From contig CACGZD010000001.1 of NCBI GenBank assembly GCA_902577425.1, forward strand, positions 239,860-303,859: 64,000 bases of DNA, given 5' to 3'. Under the pieces are notes generated by a model. The model saw nothing but the letters and a program-made list of their open reading frames with translations, made no database searches and was not told the origin of the DNA. The position numbers were made by a program, and so were the translations under genes. This document shows, in pieces, positions 28,102 through 38,736 of this stretch. The number at the start of each line of letters is the position of its first letter. The first letter of the stretch is position 1. Source of the DNA: an uncultured Alphaproteobacteria bacterium. GTDB taxonomy: Bacteria > Pseudomonadota > Alphaproteobacteria > HIMB59 > GCA-002718135.

Positions 28102-29080
28102 ATTTTGGTATATAAAAAAAGATACTTTATTTTCACGTGTTTTTTATCCTTTATCATTGTTATTCAGACTAGGTACAAAAATTCGAAATACTATAAGTGT
28201 AACTAAAAAATCCCATTTGCCAATAATATGTGTTGGGAATATAGTAGTTGGGGGAGCTGGCAAAACTCCAGTTGCATTAAAAATTGGAAAGATACTAATA
28301 GAATCAGGCTACTCTCCTCATTTTATTTCAAAAGGATATGCGGGTTTAATAAAAACTAATACACCAGTAGAATCATGGCATTCGCCTAAATCAGTTGGAG
28401 ATGAACCTCTGTTATTATCTGAAATAGCACCAACATGGATTGGAATTGATAGAAATAAATCAATAAGTCTTGCCGCTGAAAAAGGAGGAGATTGTATCAT
28501 TATGGACGATGGATTTCAAAACCCTACAATTCATAAAGATTTTTCCATTATTGTTATAAATGCTGCTCAAGAATTTGGTAACAAAAGAGTAATGCCTGCA
28601 GGGCCACTTAGAGAAAGTATCAAAAGAGGTTTGTCTCGAACTAATTTAATTGTAGTTATAGGTGAGATAACAGAATATTTAAAAAAAACAATTCCTGATC
28701 ATATTCCGGTAATACCTGCAAAATTTAATATTTTTAATGAAAGTAAAATATTTAAGGGTCAAACTATTACTGCTTTTGCAGGAATAGCTTATCCTGAAAA
28801 ATTTTTTTCTTCTTTAAGAGAGCAAGGTGCCAAAGTAGTAAAAGAGATAATATATCCAGATCATCATATATATGATGAAAATGATTTATTATATCTTGCA
28901 GAAACAGCTAATAAAAATAAATCAATACTCGTATCTACAAAAAAAGATTTTGTTAGAATTCCTAAGTCCTATAGATCTCTAATTAACACTTTAGAAGGAG
29001 AGATTATTTTTGAAAAAGAAAGCTTGATAAAAGAAATTTTAACAAATGTTATAGAAAATCAAATACAAAATGAAAAATAA
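28085..29080 (+). CDS. lpxK: Tetraacyldisaccharide 4'-kinase
   Basis: 331 aa; GNIVVGGAGKTPVALKI Walker A, MDDGFQNPTIHKD. Confidence 0.94.
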   Translation: MLKAPKFWYIKKDTLFSRVFYPLSLLFRLGTKIRNTISVTKKSHLPIICVGNIVVGGAGKTPVALKIGKILIESGYSPHFISKGYAGLIKTNTPVESWHSPKSVGDEPLLLSEIAPTWIGIDRNKSISLAAEKGGDCIIMDDGFQNPTIHKDFSIIVINAAQEFGNKRVMPAGPLRESIKRGLSRTNLIVVIGEITEYLKKTIPDHIPVIPAKFNIFNESKIFKGQTITAFAGIAYPEKFFSSLREQGAKVVKEIIYPDHHIYDENDLLYLAETANKNKSILVSTKKDFVRIPKSYRSLINTLEGEIIFEKESLIKEILTNVIENQIQNEK

Positions 29081-29951
29081 TTTATTTAAAAAAATATTAT
29101 TAAATTTAGAATTTATAGTGATTTTTTCAATTTTTCTTTTTTTAAATTTAATGCCTATTAAATTTGTAACATTTTTAGGTAGTGTAATATTTAGAACTTT
29201 AGGCCCATTAACTCAAACACAAAAAATTGTAAAAAAAAATTTATCAAAAATTTTTCCTGAAAAAAGTAATAAACAAATTAAAAAAGAATCAATACTAGGA
29301 TGGTCAAATACTGGTAAAACTTTTTTTGAATTATTAATTCTTCCAAAAATAACCAGATCTAAAAATAAAATTTTAATTGAAGGAAAAAAGATACTAGATG
29401 AATTAATTAATAATAAAGAAAAGGTTATATTCATAGGCATACATCAATCAAACTGGGAAATACTAGTGCCTACAATCGATAAAATTGGAATACCTTTAGT
29501 GGGAATATACCGTCATATTAATAATCCTTATATCAATAAACTTATTTTAAAAATTAGAAAAAAAAGTCTTTGTTCCAGTAAAAGTGTTTACACACCAAAA
29601 GGAAAAACAAGTGCAAAAGACATAATTGACGGCATCATTAATAATAATTCAATAATATTACTTGTTGATCAAAGAGATTCAGCTGGTCAGATAATAAACT
29701 TTTTCAATTTTCCTGCCAAAACTCAAACGGGCTTTATTAAAATTGCAAAAAAATATAATATGAAAATAATTCCTGTAGAAAATATAAGAAATTTAAATAA
29801 TACTTTTACTCTTAAATTTCATACTCCTATAAATACATTGGAAAATCAATTATCTGAGAATGAATTAATGCTAAAAATCCATAAAAAAATAGAATCTTGG
29901 ATTATAAAAAATCCAACTAATTGGTTTTTACAACATAATCGTTTTAATTAA
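29070..29951 (+). CDS. Lipid A biosynthesis acyltransferase (LpxL/HtrB family)
   Basis: 293 aa; GIHQSNWEILVP acyltransferase motif; NPTNWFLQHNRF C-terminus. Confidence 0.9.
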   Translation: MKNNLFKKILLNLEFIVIFSIFLFLNLMPIKFVTFLGSVIFRTLGPLTQTQKIVKKNLSKIFPEKSNKQIKKESILGWSNTGKTFFELLILPKITRSKNKILIEGKKILDELINNKEKVIFIGIHQSNWEILVPTIDKIGIPLVGIYRHINNPYINKLILKIRKKSLCSSKSVYTPKGKTSAKDIIDGIINNNSIILLVDQRDSAGQIINFFNFPAKTQTGFIKIAKKYNMKIIPVENIRNLNNTFTLKFHTPINTLENQLSENELMLKIHKKIESWIIKNPTNWFLQHNRFN

Positions 29952-31278
29952 TTTTCTTAACTTTAATATTAATAAGTTTATCTAAAAACTGAATGTCTAG
30001 TGTATCCTCTTTTTTTATAAGATTGGATTTATTAATAATTTTTTTAGATTTTCTAATTATACTGTAACCTTTTTTTAAATTAGAATGCAACGAATTTGAT
30101 TGAAGCAGAAGGGTGAGTTTTTTTAATTCTTTTATATAATTCTCTTTTTTATTTAAAAATATTTTATCAATTTCCTTTATAGTATTATTTAAATATTTTT
30201 TTTGAGATTCGATTATTTTTTGTGGAGGACGTATTAAGTTTGTAATATGACTAAATTCCTTAAAATTAAGTTTATAAATATAATTTAATTGATTAAAAAA
30301 ATTATTATCAATATTTGTTATTTTGTTTCTATAGTTATCAATAATATGATGAGGTGCTTTTAGAAATTTTGATGAATTATATATTTGAGATTTAATAATA
30401 TCTATTTTATTTTCAAAAAAATTATTAATTCTATTATAAGAATGTATAACAATCTGTTTTAATTCACTTTGCATCGGAGTAGCTTTCTCTGCTGCTGCAG
30501 TGGGAGTCGCGACTCTCAAATCACTAACATAATCAATAATAGTTGTATCAGTTTCATGTCCAATAGCTGAAATTATAGGAATCTTAGAATCATAAACAGA
30601 AATAGCCAACTTTTCATCATTAAATGCCATAAGATCTTCTGTGCTTCCCCCTCCTCTTGCAATAATAATAACATCTGGATTTAGTTCGTACTTTGAAGAA
30701 TTAAAACCCTCTATAGCTTCTATAATTTTTTCTGGCGCTTCTACACCTTGCACAGGAACTGGCCATAAATCTATATTTGTAGGAAAACGATCTTTTACAC
30801 GATTTATTATGTCATGAATAACAGATCCTTCTGCTGAAGTAATTACACCAATCTTACTTGACAAAAATGGAATTTCTTTTTTGTGTTCTTCATCAAAAAT
30901 TCCTTTAGATTTTAATCTTTTTTTTCTATCTTCAATTAGTTTTAATAAAGCTCCTTCACCAGCTAACTCTATTCTATCTATATTAATAGAATAAGTTGAA
31001 ATACTTTTAGCGTATGTAGATATTTTACCGGTAACAATAACTTCCATTCCAACTTCTGGCTGAATTTGTAAATAATTTTTTTTCTGACTCCATATAGTAG
31101 CATTCAAAACTGAAGTTTCATCTTTTAAAGTTAAATATATATGGCCACTAGAGGCACTTTTAAGTTGAGATACTTCCCCTCTAATACGCACATATGCAAA
31201 ATTTGATTCAACTAAATCTTTGAATTTTTGATTAAATTGAGTTACTTCATACTCAGGAATATTTATACCCTCTATCAT
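29944..31278 (-). CDS. xseA: Exodeoxyribonuclease VII large subunit
   Basis: 444 aa; N-terminal OB fold; IIIARGGGSTEDLMAFNDE, SAIGHETDTTIIDYVSDLRVATPTAAAE. Confidence 0.95.
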   Translation of the reverse strand: MIEGINIPEYEVTQFNQKFKDLVESNFAYVRIRGEVSQLKSASSGHIYLTLKDETSVLNATIWSQKKNYLQIQPEVGMEVIVTGKISTYAKSISTYSINIDRIELAGEGALLKLIEDRKKRLKSKGIFDEEHKKEIPFLSSKIGVITSAEGSVIHDIINRVKDRFPTNIDLWPVPVQGVEAPEKIIEAIEGFNSSKYELNPDVIIIARGGGSTEDLMAFNDEKLAISVYDSKIPIISAIGHETDTTIIDYVSDLRVATPTAAAEKATPMQSELKQIVIHSYNRINNFFENKIDIIKSQIYNSSKFLKAPHHIIDNYRNKITNIDNNFFNQLNYIYKLNFKEFSHITNLIRPPQKIIESQKKYLNNTIKEIDKIFLNKKENYIKELKKLTLLLQSNSLHSNLKKGYSIIRKSKKIINKSNLIKKEDTLDIQFLDKLINIKVKKIN

Positions 31279-31730
31279 CTATTTCTTTTTTTTTTAAAAA
31301 AATTTTTCAAAATGTCTGAACATTTTTTTTCTTCAATGCCTCCATAAACTTCAGGAACAAAATAATTTTTTGTATTATATAATTTCATTATGCTATCCAA
31401 ACTACCTTTTTTTTCATCATAAGCTCCAAAATAGACTCTACTTATATGCACTTCACTAATTGCTGCTGCACACATAGTACATGGTTCTAATGTAACGAAC
31501 AAACTAGTTTCAATTAAAAACTTCGTTTTTTTTATTTTACATGCTTCGTTTATTAAGCATATCTCGGCATGAGAAGATGCATTATTATTTAAATTGACCA
31601 TATTATGAGATGAATTAATAATTTTGTGACTAATATTATCTACCAAAACTGCTCCAACAGGTACTTCTTTGTATAAAATTGCTTTATTTGCTTGTTCAAT
31701 GGCTTTGCTCATAAAAAAATTAATGTTCAT
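31275..31730 (-). CDS. tadA: tRNA-specific adenosine deaminase
   Basis: HAEICLI and LEPCTMCAAAI zinc motifs. Likely starts at MNINFFMSKAIEQANKA rather than 31766. Confidence 0.92.
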   Translation of the reverse strand: MNINFFMSKAIEQANKAILYKEVPVGAVLVDNISHKIINSSHNMVNLNNNASSHAEICLINEACKIKKTKFLIETSLFVTLEPCTMCAAAISEVHISRVYFGAYDEKKGSLDSIMKLYNTKNYFVPEVYGGIEEKKCSDILKNFFKKKRNR

Positions 31731-31776
31731 AAAAATAAAATCAAATGATAAATTATAAGTATACAATAACTTTAAA

Positions 31777-32487
31777 ATGAAAAAACCATTAATAGGAATT
31801 ACATTGGATAATGAAGATAAAGGGGGATATTCTAAATTTCCTTGGTATGCAATAAGACATAACTACTTACATAGTATTGAAAAATATGGTGGAATTCCAT
31901 TTCCTCTTTACCACTCAAATAAAAATACTTCTGAATTGTTTAATATTTTAAATGGATTAGTTATTACTGGTGGAAATTTTGATATTGATCCAAAAATATA
32001 TGGGAATAGATCATCAGGAGCCAGAATACTAAAAAACAAAAGAACAAATTTTGAAATAGAAATTACAAAAAAATTTTTAAAATCCTCCAAGCCAATTTTG
32101 GGTATATGTGGAGGTGCTCAACTCCTTAATGTTGTTTGTGGAGGAACTTTAATACAAGACATCAAAAAAAATAATTTGTTTCCTATAAATCATGAGCAAA
32201 AGAATCCAAGAAATGAAACTAGTCATAAAATTGAAATTATTTCAAAAACTCTATTAGCAAAAATTAGTAAAAAAAAATTTTCAAAAGTAAATAGTGCTCA
32301 TCATCAAGCAATTAAAGATATTGGCAAAAATATAATTATCAGTAGCTACGCTCCTGATGGGATCATTGAGTCCATAGAACACAAGCATCATAAATGGTGT
32401 ATTGGTGTTCAATGGCATCCAGAATTTTTAATAACTAAAGAAGATAAAAATTTAATTAAAAATTTTATAAAGAGCACTAAAAGATAA
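31777..32487 (+). CDS. Gamma-glutamyl-gamma-aminobutyrate hydrolase family (peptidase C26)
   Basis: 236 aa; GICGGAQLLNVVCGGTLIQD, IGVQWHPEF. Confidence 0.9.
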   Translation: MKKPLIGITLDNEDKGGYSKFPWYAIRHNYLHSIEKYGGIPFPLYHSNKNTSELFNILNGLVITGGNFDIDPKIYGNRSSGARILKNKRTNFEIEITKKFLKSSKPILGICGGAQLLNVVCGGTLIQDIKKNNLFPINHEQKNPRNETSHKIEIISKTLLAKISKKKFSKVNSAHHQAIKDIGKNIIISSYAPDGIIESIEHKHHKWCIGVQWHPEFLITKEDKNLIKNFIKSTKR

Positions 32488-33179
32488 TGAGAATAGCAAA
32501 ATATATTTCTAATGCAGGATATTGTTCAAGAAGAGAAGCAGAAAAGCTAATTGATCAGAAAAAAGTCTATATCAATAACATTTGCTGTAATCATCCAAGC
32601 ACTTTAGTAAATGAAAAAGATAAAATTGTTATTCAAAATCAAATTATTAAATTACAAAACAAAATTCGTTTATGGAAAATGTATAAACCCAAAAAAACTA
32701 TTTGTACTAATTCTGATCCACAAAACAGAAAAACTATATTTAATTTGATACCAAAAAACTATCCAAGAATGGTAAGTATAGGTCGATTAGATTTTATGAG
32801 TGAGGGACTGATGCTGCTGACAAATAATGGAACAATGGCTAGAAACTACGAATTACCTTCTTCAAATATTATTAGAATTTATAGGGTATGTATAAGAGGC
32901 GAGATTGATTCTAAGGATCTCGCAATTATTAATAAGGGAGTTACAATTAATAAAATTAATTACAAAAAAATTAAAGTTAAAATTGAAAAGAAAGGAGCTC
33001 CTTTTACTTGGTTAATATTTAAAATGACTGAGGGGAAAAACAGAGAGATAAGAAAACTATGCGACTATTTTTTATGGAATATAGTTAATTTAGTTCGTAT
33101 CCAATACGGATCAATAAAATTAAAAGATTTAAAGCCTGGAGAAGTAGTTGAAGTAAAAAAATTTAGAACATTAATATGA
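32487..33179 (+). CDS. RsuA/RluB-family pseudouridine synthase
   Basis: 230 aa; S4 domain RIAKYISNAGYCSRREAEKLI, GRLDFMSEGLMLLTN, EGKNREIRKLC. Confidence 0.92.
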   Translation: MRIAKYISNAGYCSRREAEKLIDQKKVYINNICCNHPSTLVNEKDKIVIQNQIIKLQNKIRLWKMYKPKKTICTNSDPQNRKTIFNLIPKNYPRMVSIGRLDFMSEGLMLLTNNGTMARNYELPSSNIIRIYRVCIRGEIDSKDLAIINKGVTINKINYKKIKVKIEKKGAPFTWLIFKMTEGKNREIRKLCDYFLWNIVNLVRIQYGSIKLKDLKPGEVVEVKKFRTLI

Positions 33180-33742
33180 TTTATATAAGTGGCGGTAAAT
33201 ATAAAAAAAGAAAAATAGAAGTAGAAACAAATATCGTAAGACCTACTTCAAGTAGTAAAAGAGAATCTATTTTCTCAATTTTGGAGAGCTTTGCTATAAA
33301 ATCTTCATTGGAAATCTATAATAATAAATGTTTTGTTGATTTATTTGCAGGCACTGGTGCATTAGGAATAGAAGCTATATCAAGAGGAGGATCAATTGCT
33401 TATTTTTATGAAATTAATGACCAAGTTTACAAGACATTAATTAAAAACTGTAATACAATTTGTAAAAAAAATGAATTTTATATTTATAAAAAAGACGTTA
33501 CAAAAATTAAAAAAATAGAAATAACCTTACCATGTTCAGCTATTTTTCTTGATCCACCTTACAAATTTAATAATTTTGATAAAATTTTTGATATTATATT
33601 ACAGAGCAATATATTAGAAAAATATACTGTATTGATAATTGAAACAGATATTAACAAAAATTTAAATATAGCTAATAAATTTAAAATTATAAATGAAAAA
33701 ATTTATGGGATCACAAAAATTTTATTTTTAACAAAATTATAA
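33176..33742 (+). CDS. rsmD: 16S rRNA (guanine(966)-N(2))-methyltransferase
   Basis: 188 aa; FVDLFAGTGALGIEAISRGG, FLDPPYK. Confidence 0.92.
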   Translation: MIYISGGKYKKRKIEVETNIVRPTSSSKRESIFSILESFAIKSSLEIYNNKCFVDLFAGTGALGIEAISRGGSIAYFYEINDQVYKTLIKNCNTICKKNEFYIYKKDVTKIKKIEITLPCSAIFLDPPYKFNNFDKIFDIILQSNILEKYTVLIIETDINKNLNIANKFKIINEKIYGITKILFLTKL

Positions 33743-34957
33743 TAAATATTTTTTGGTAAGAATTTTACCTTGTTCTACAGCTGGTTGATTAAAAGGATTA
33801 ACTTCAAAATATAAGCATGTGGCAATAGTTTCTTGGATACTAAAGGCTAATAGTTTTCCCATAAAATATTCATCTATTGTAGATAAATAAATTTCACGAC
33901 ATGGAATTTTATTTTGAACAAATGTATCAACTGTAGCTCTCTGTTCAGCTTCCATTAAATCACCCATTTTTTTATCAAATAAATAATCAATGTTATTTTC
34001 TTTTATTATTTCATTATTCAATTTAAATCCCTTATCTGCATGATCAGTTGTTATAAAAGTAAAAAATTTATCCCTTGGGCCATCTAAATATAATTGTAAT
34101 TGGCTATGCTGATCTGTTGTCCCCACTGAATGAATTGGTGTAATACCTTTTTGATCTTTTCCTATGCTTTCAGCCCATAGTTGTAGATACCATTTGCCAA
34201 AATAAAGCAAAGAATCTGAGTAAGTCATCAAAACCGAAGAGGATAAATCCTTTACAATATTCTGATATTTAAAAAAACACGCAATTTTTATAAAATCTTC
34301 TGAATTAGTATTGTTTATTTGCTCTAAAGCTCCAGCATATATATTTTTTACATTGAGTCCTGCAATTACAGCTGGAATCATTCCAACATTAGAGAAGATA
34401 GAGTATCTTCCTCCGATATCTTTGCTGTGATTAATCTTATGTATATTATTATTATTAGCTATATTTGTAAGTGGACTGGGTTTGTCTTCTGTTATTATAA
34501 GAGAATTATTAAATAACAAATCTTTCATATTTTTTTGATCAAAAATTTCAATCAAACTTAAATATTGACTTAAAGTTTCTGGAGTAGAACCAGATTTAGA
34601 AATAATAATAAAGCCTATCTTTGTAAGATCAAAATTGTTAATTTTATTTTGAAATCGAATAGGATCAATATTATCAAAGAAATCTATTGTTATATTATTT
34701 TTTTGCAAACCATCAATAATAGCTTTTGCACCTAAATTTGAGCCACCAGTTCCAAAAACTAAAAAATGCTTTTTATTTTTAGAAAAATTATTAGCTGTAT
34801 TAATAGATTCTTCCAATAATTTTTCGTCATTTAAAATTTTTAATCCTGGAAAATTTTTTAATGTTTGATTAATTTTTAAAATTAAATCATTGTTATTATC
34901 TGCAATATTAATGTTTTTATTAAAATCAATATTATAAAACTTATTTTTTAAAACCAT
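33737..34957 (-). CDS. pgi: Glucose-6-phosphate isomerase
   Basis: 406 aa; GTGGSNLGAKAI, ISKSGSTPET, LYFEVNPFNQPAVEQGK. Confidence 0.92.
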   Translation of the reverse strand: MVLKNKFYNIDFNKNINIADNNNDLILKINQTLKNFPGLKILNDEKLLEESINTANNFSKNKKHFLVFGTGGSNLGAKAIIDGLQKNNITIDFFDNIDPIRFQNKINNFDLTKIGFIIISKSGSTPETLSQYLSLIEIFDQKNMKDLLFNNSLIITEDKPSPLTNIANNNNIHKINHSKDIGGRYSIFSNVGMIPAVIAGLNVKNIYAGALEQINNTNSEDFIKIACFFKYQNIVKDLSSSVLMTYSDSLLYFGKWYLQLWAESIGKDQKGITPIHSVGTTDQHSQLQLYLDGPRDKFFTFITTDHADKGFKLNNEIIKENNIDYLFDKKMGDLMEAEQRATVDTFVQNKIPCREIYLSTIDEYFMGKLLAFSIQETIATCLYFEVNPFNQPAVEQGKILTKKYLL

Positions 34958-35494
34958 TTAAAATAGAATAAATCTCTTTTTCTTTTTCTTTTTGATAGTT
35001 TGGGTAGTAATATTATTTTCACAATCAGCAATAGACTCTCCTTCAAAGTTTTTATTTCTTATGCATTCTGATTCTTTTACTGCATCTAAAACGTCATGCT
35101 CATTTTCAAATGTAATATCAAAAATTCCAGTAGAACTCATTTCTTGCGCATAATCTTCATCTATTTCTTCTCTTATATTAGAAGAAACATTCAACGCATC
35201 TGTCTGTTTTAAAATCTGATTCATTGTAGGTAAATTTTCTTGTTTTTTTGAATTATCTTCATCTAATCCGTATAAAATTTCTTTTGCCAGATCGGAATCA
35301 ACATTATCAATATTTCTCTCTTCTAATTGATCTGGAGGAATAAGATCAAAATCAGGAGGAATAACTAAAGGTGGATTTTCAACTACAACATACTCATCAA
35401 AAGATTTTCTTGTTACCCCTGCACTTTCTCGAATAGAGGAGCAGGAATTTAAAAAGATTGCTAATGTTAAAATAATATAAAAAATATAATTCAT
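34958..35494 (-). CDS. DUF3035-family lipoprotein
   Basis: 178 aa; lipobox-like FLNSCSS; FDEYVVVENPPLVIPPDFDLIPP. Confidence 0.8.
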   Translation of the reverse strand: MNYIFYIILTLAIFLNSCSSIRESAGVTRKSFDEYVVVENPPLVIPPDFDLIPPDQLEERNIDNVDSDLAKEILYGLDEDNSKKQENLPTMNQILKQTDALNVSSNIREEIDEDYAQEMSSTGIFDITFENEHDVLDAVKESECIRNKNFEGESIADCENNITTQTIKKKKKKRFILF

Positions 35495-35955
35495 GTATCT
35501 TTGTTTCTTTTATTAAAATCTTTCAAAATTTGATATAATATAATTAAAATCCCAATTGATATATAAATATCAGCAAAATTAAATGCAGGCCAGTAAAAGT
35601 CTTTATAGTGAAAATATAAGAAATCAATCACATAACCATTTATACTGCGATCAAAGATATTAGATAATCCGCCTGCAATAATTACCAAAATCCCCCATTT
35701 TTCAATATTATTTCTAGCTTTAAAGTATATTGAAATTAAAAAAATTATTACCAACAAACCAATAATAACCAATAACCAATGACTCATCAAACCTGAAAAA
35801 AGACCAAAAGATATTCCATAATTATGTATGTGTGCCAAATCAAAAAAAGAAGTTACAAATATAAAACTATTGAGGTCTATCGAATTAAAAACTATTTTCT
35901 TCGAAAAAAAGTCAATAATAATTAATAAAATTACAAAAAATATTTTAAAAAACAT
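35491..35955 (-). CDS. lspA: Lipoprotein signal peptidase
   Basis: 154 aa; GGLSNIFDRSINGYVIDFL and FNFADIYISIG catalytic Asp motifs. Confidence 0.93.
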   Translation of the reverse strand: MFFKIFFVILLIIIDFFSKKIVFNSIDLNSFIFVTSFFDLAHIHNYGISFGLFSGLMSHWLLVIIGLLVIIFLISIYFKARNNIEKWGILVIIAGGLSNIFDRSINGYVIDFLYFHYKDFYWPAFNFADIYISIGILIILYQILKDFNKRNKDT

Positions 35956-35958
35956 TTT

Positions 35959-38736
35959 CTATTTTTTAATTGCTTCATCACAACGTTGACAAATTTGTTT
36001 ATCTTGTAATATTTCTGTATATTTCCAACATCTTTCACATTTTTGACCGTCAGTTTTTTCTACTATCACTGCTACACCAACAATCTCTTCTAATGAAAAG
36101 TAATCTTTTTTATTCTTGTACTCTAATAGTTGAAATGAGGAAGTAATAGCTATTTCATCAAAACTAATTTCTTCTATTTTCTTTTTTAAATTTTCTTTAA
36201 CATATATTTTTACATTTGCTTCCAAACTTGAGCCAATTAATTTTTCTGCTCTTTTTTTCTCAATTGCTCCTGTAATCACTTTTCGAATATTTTTAATAAT
36301 ATTCCATTTGTTTGCAATATCATTATTTTTAAAATTTTGAGATGTTTTAAGAAAATCTTCAAGATGAATACTAGATGTATTACCTTTAGCCTTCCAAGCT
36401 TCTTCACAAGTAAAGCTTAAAGAAGGTGCTAACCATCTAACAAGATGATCAAAAATTAAATTCAATAAAGTTCTTGCAGACCGTCTTTTTTTTGAATCAA
36501 ATGAGTCACAGTATATTGAGTCTTTACGAATATCAAAATAAAATGCAGATAAATCATTTGAACAAAAATTTAATAATGTAGTAAACATTAAATGAAAATT
36601 AAAATCTTTAATACATTTTTGAATAATCTGATCTACTTCCCACAATCTATGTAAGATGTATTTTTCTAATTCTGGAAATTCTTCAATATTAATTTTTTCT
36701 TTTTCATCAAAACCCTCTAGATTACCTATTAAGTACCGAAAGGTATTTCTTATTCTTCTATAAGAATCACTTTGAGCTTTTAAAATGGCATTATCTAATT
36801 TTAAATCATCATAGTAATCTGATGCAACTACCCATAAACGAAGTATATCAACTCCATATTGAGACATGACTTTTTCAGGAGAAATAACATTTCCTAGTGA
36901 CTTTGACATCTTACGGCCTTTACCATCAACTACAAAACCATGTGTTAAAACACTTTCATATGGGGCTCTTCCTCTTGTTCCTGCAGACTCTAATAAAGAA
37001 GAATGAAACCAGCCTCTATGTTGGTCACTTCCTTCTAGATACATTGATGCAGGCCATTTTAGGTCTTCTCTTTTTTCTAAGCAAAACGCATGTGTGGAAC
37101 CACTATCAAACCAAACCTCAACTACATCTTGAATTTGATCATAGTCATTTATAGAATAATCATCTCCTAAAAATCTTTTTGGATCCTCAGTAAACCATGT
37201 ATCACTTCCTTCTTTTTCATAAATATCTGCAATACGATTAATTACTTTAATATCTCTTAGAGGTTGCTCAGTTTTTTTATTAACAAACAATGGGAGTGGG
37301 ACTCCCCAAACTCTTTGACGAGAAACACACCAATCAGGACGAGTTTCAATCATTGAACGTAGTCGTGTTTGTCCTTGAGATGGATAAAATATTGTTTCAT
37401 CAATTGATTTTAGTGCTTTTTTTCGTAAGTCTTTTTTGTCCATTGATATAAACCATTGAGGAGTATTACGAAAAATCAATGGTGCTTTTGATCTCCAAGA
37501 ATGAGGGTAGCTATGTCTTAAAGTGCCTTGATGAAGCAATTTTTTAAATTCTTTTAACTTATCTGAAATTTTTTGATCAACTTTATATACATGTTCTCCT
37601 TCAAAACCGACAGCATGATGATTATATTTACCATCATCTTCTACAGTTTGTATAACATCAACATCATTTTTTATTCCTAAATTGTAATCATCTGCTCCGT
37701 GACCTGGGGCAATATGCACAATGCCAGTTCCTTGTTCTAAATTAACAAAATCTCCTTCCAAAGCTCTAACAATAAAGTTATATCCTAAAGATTTAAATGG
37801 ATGTTCACATTCAGTACCTTCTAAATCTTTCCCAAAAAATTTTTTAATAACTTTTGATTCATCTATGCCTATTTCAGCTAATACTTGGCTTTTTAATTCA
37901 TCAGCTATAACTAATTTTTCACCTATATTTGCTAAAGATGTTTCATTAGTCTTAATGACTTCAATTAGAGAATATTCAAGATCCCTACCGTATGCTACAG
38001 CTCGATTACCAGGGATTGTCCAAGGAGTTGTTGTCCAAATTACTATATTCGTATCTACCAATTCATTAATTAAACTTTTAGTAACTTTAAATTTTACATA
38101 GATAGTATTAGATGTATGATCCTCATATTCTACTTCGGCATCTGCTAAAGCTGTTTTTTCAACAACAGACCATAAAACTGGTCTTGCGCCTTTATATAAA
38201 CTTTTATCTAATAAAAATTTTCCCAACTCTCTTATAATTTGAGCTTCAGCTTCATTGGACATTGTTAAATAGGGATTATTCCAATCTCCTTCTACTCCCA
38301 ATCTTCTAAATTCTTTTTTTTGAATTTCTATCCATTTTTCCGCAAACTCTCGGCACTCTTGACGGAACTGAACAATAGGAACATCATCTTTGTTTTGTCC
38401 TTTTTTTCTATATTCTTCTTCAATTTTCCACTCAATAGGTAAACCATGACAATCCCATCCCGGAACATAAATGGAATCTTTTCCTGACATCTGTTGTGTT
38501 CTTACTATAACGTCTTTTAGTATTTTATTTAAAGCAGTTCCCATATGAATATGTCCATTTGCATATGGAGGTCCATCGTGGAGTACAAATTTTTCTCTTC
38601 CCTTAGACTTTTCTCTAAGTTTTAAAAAAATTTTTTCTTTATCCCACTCTTCTAAAATTTTAGGTTCTTTTTGAGGAAGATTGGCTCTCATCTCAAAAGT
38701 TGTTTTAGGTAAAAAAATTGTATCTTTGAATTCCAT
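35959..38736 (-). CDS. ileS: Isoleucyl-tRNA synthetase
   Basis: 925 aa; HIGH-type PPYANGHIHMGTALNK, KMSKSLGN, C-terminal zinc CERCWKY...CQRC. Confidence 0.97.
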   Translation of the reverse strand: MEFKDTIFLPKTTFEMRANLPQKEPKILEEWDKEKIFLKLREKSKGREKFVLHDGPPYANGHIHMGTALNKILKDVIVRTQQMSGKDSIYVPGWDCHGLPIEWKIEEEYRKKGQNKDDVPIVQFRQECREFAEKWIEIQKKEFRRLGVEGDWNNPYLTMSNEAEAQIIRELGKFLLDKSLYKGARPVLWSVVEKTALADAEVEYEDHTSNTIYVKFKVTKSLINELVDTNIVIWTTTPWTIPGNRAVAYGRDLEYSLIEVIKTNETSLANIGEKLVIADELKSQVLAEIGIDESKVIKKFFGKDLEGTECEHPFKSLGYNFIVRALEGDFVNLEQGTGIVHIAPGHGADDYNLGIKNDVDVIQTVEDDGKYNHHAVGFEGEHVYKVDQKISDKLKEFKKLLHQGTLRHSYPHSWRSKAPLIFRNTPQWFISMDKKDLRKKALKSIDETIFYPSQGQTRLRSMIETRPDWCVSRQRVWGVPLPLFVNKKTEQPLRDIKVINRIADIYEKEGSDTWFTEDPKRFLGDDYSINDYDQIQDVVEVWFDSGSTHAFCLEKREDLKWPASMYLEGSDQHRGWFHSSLLESAGTRGRAPYESVLTHGFVVDGKGRKMSKSLGNVISPEKVMSQYGVDILRLWVVASDYYDDLKLDNAILKAQSDSYRRIRNTFRYLIGNLEGFDEKEKINIEEFPELEKYILHRLWEVDQIIQKCIKDFNFHLMFTTLLNFCSNDLSAFYFDIRKDSIYCDSFDSKKRRSARTLLNLIFDHLVRWLAPSLSFTCEEAWKAKGNTSSIHLEDFLKTSQNFKNNDIANKWNIIKNIRKVITGAIEKKRAEKLIGSSLEANVKIYVKENLKKKIEEISFDEIAITSSFQLLEYKNKKDYFSLEEIVGVAVIVEKTDGQKCERCWKYTEILQDKQICQRCDEAIKK

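Noticed and set aside
31731-31766. N-terminal extension of tadA (MYTYNLSFDFIF)
   Set aside because: Not typical of TadA; the internal ATG MNINFFMSKAIEQANKA fits the family better.
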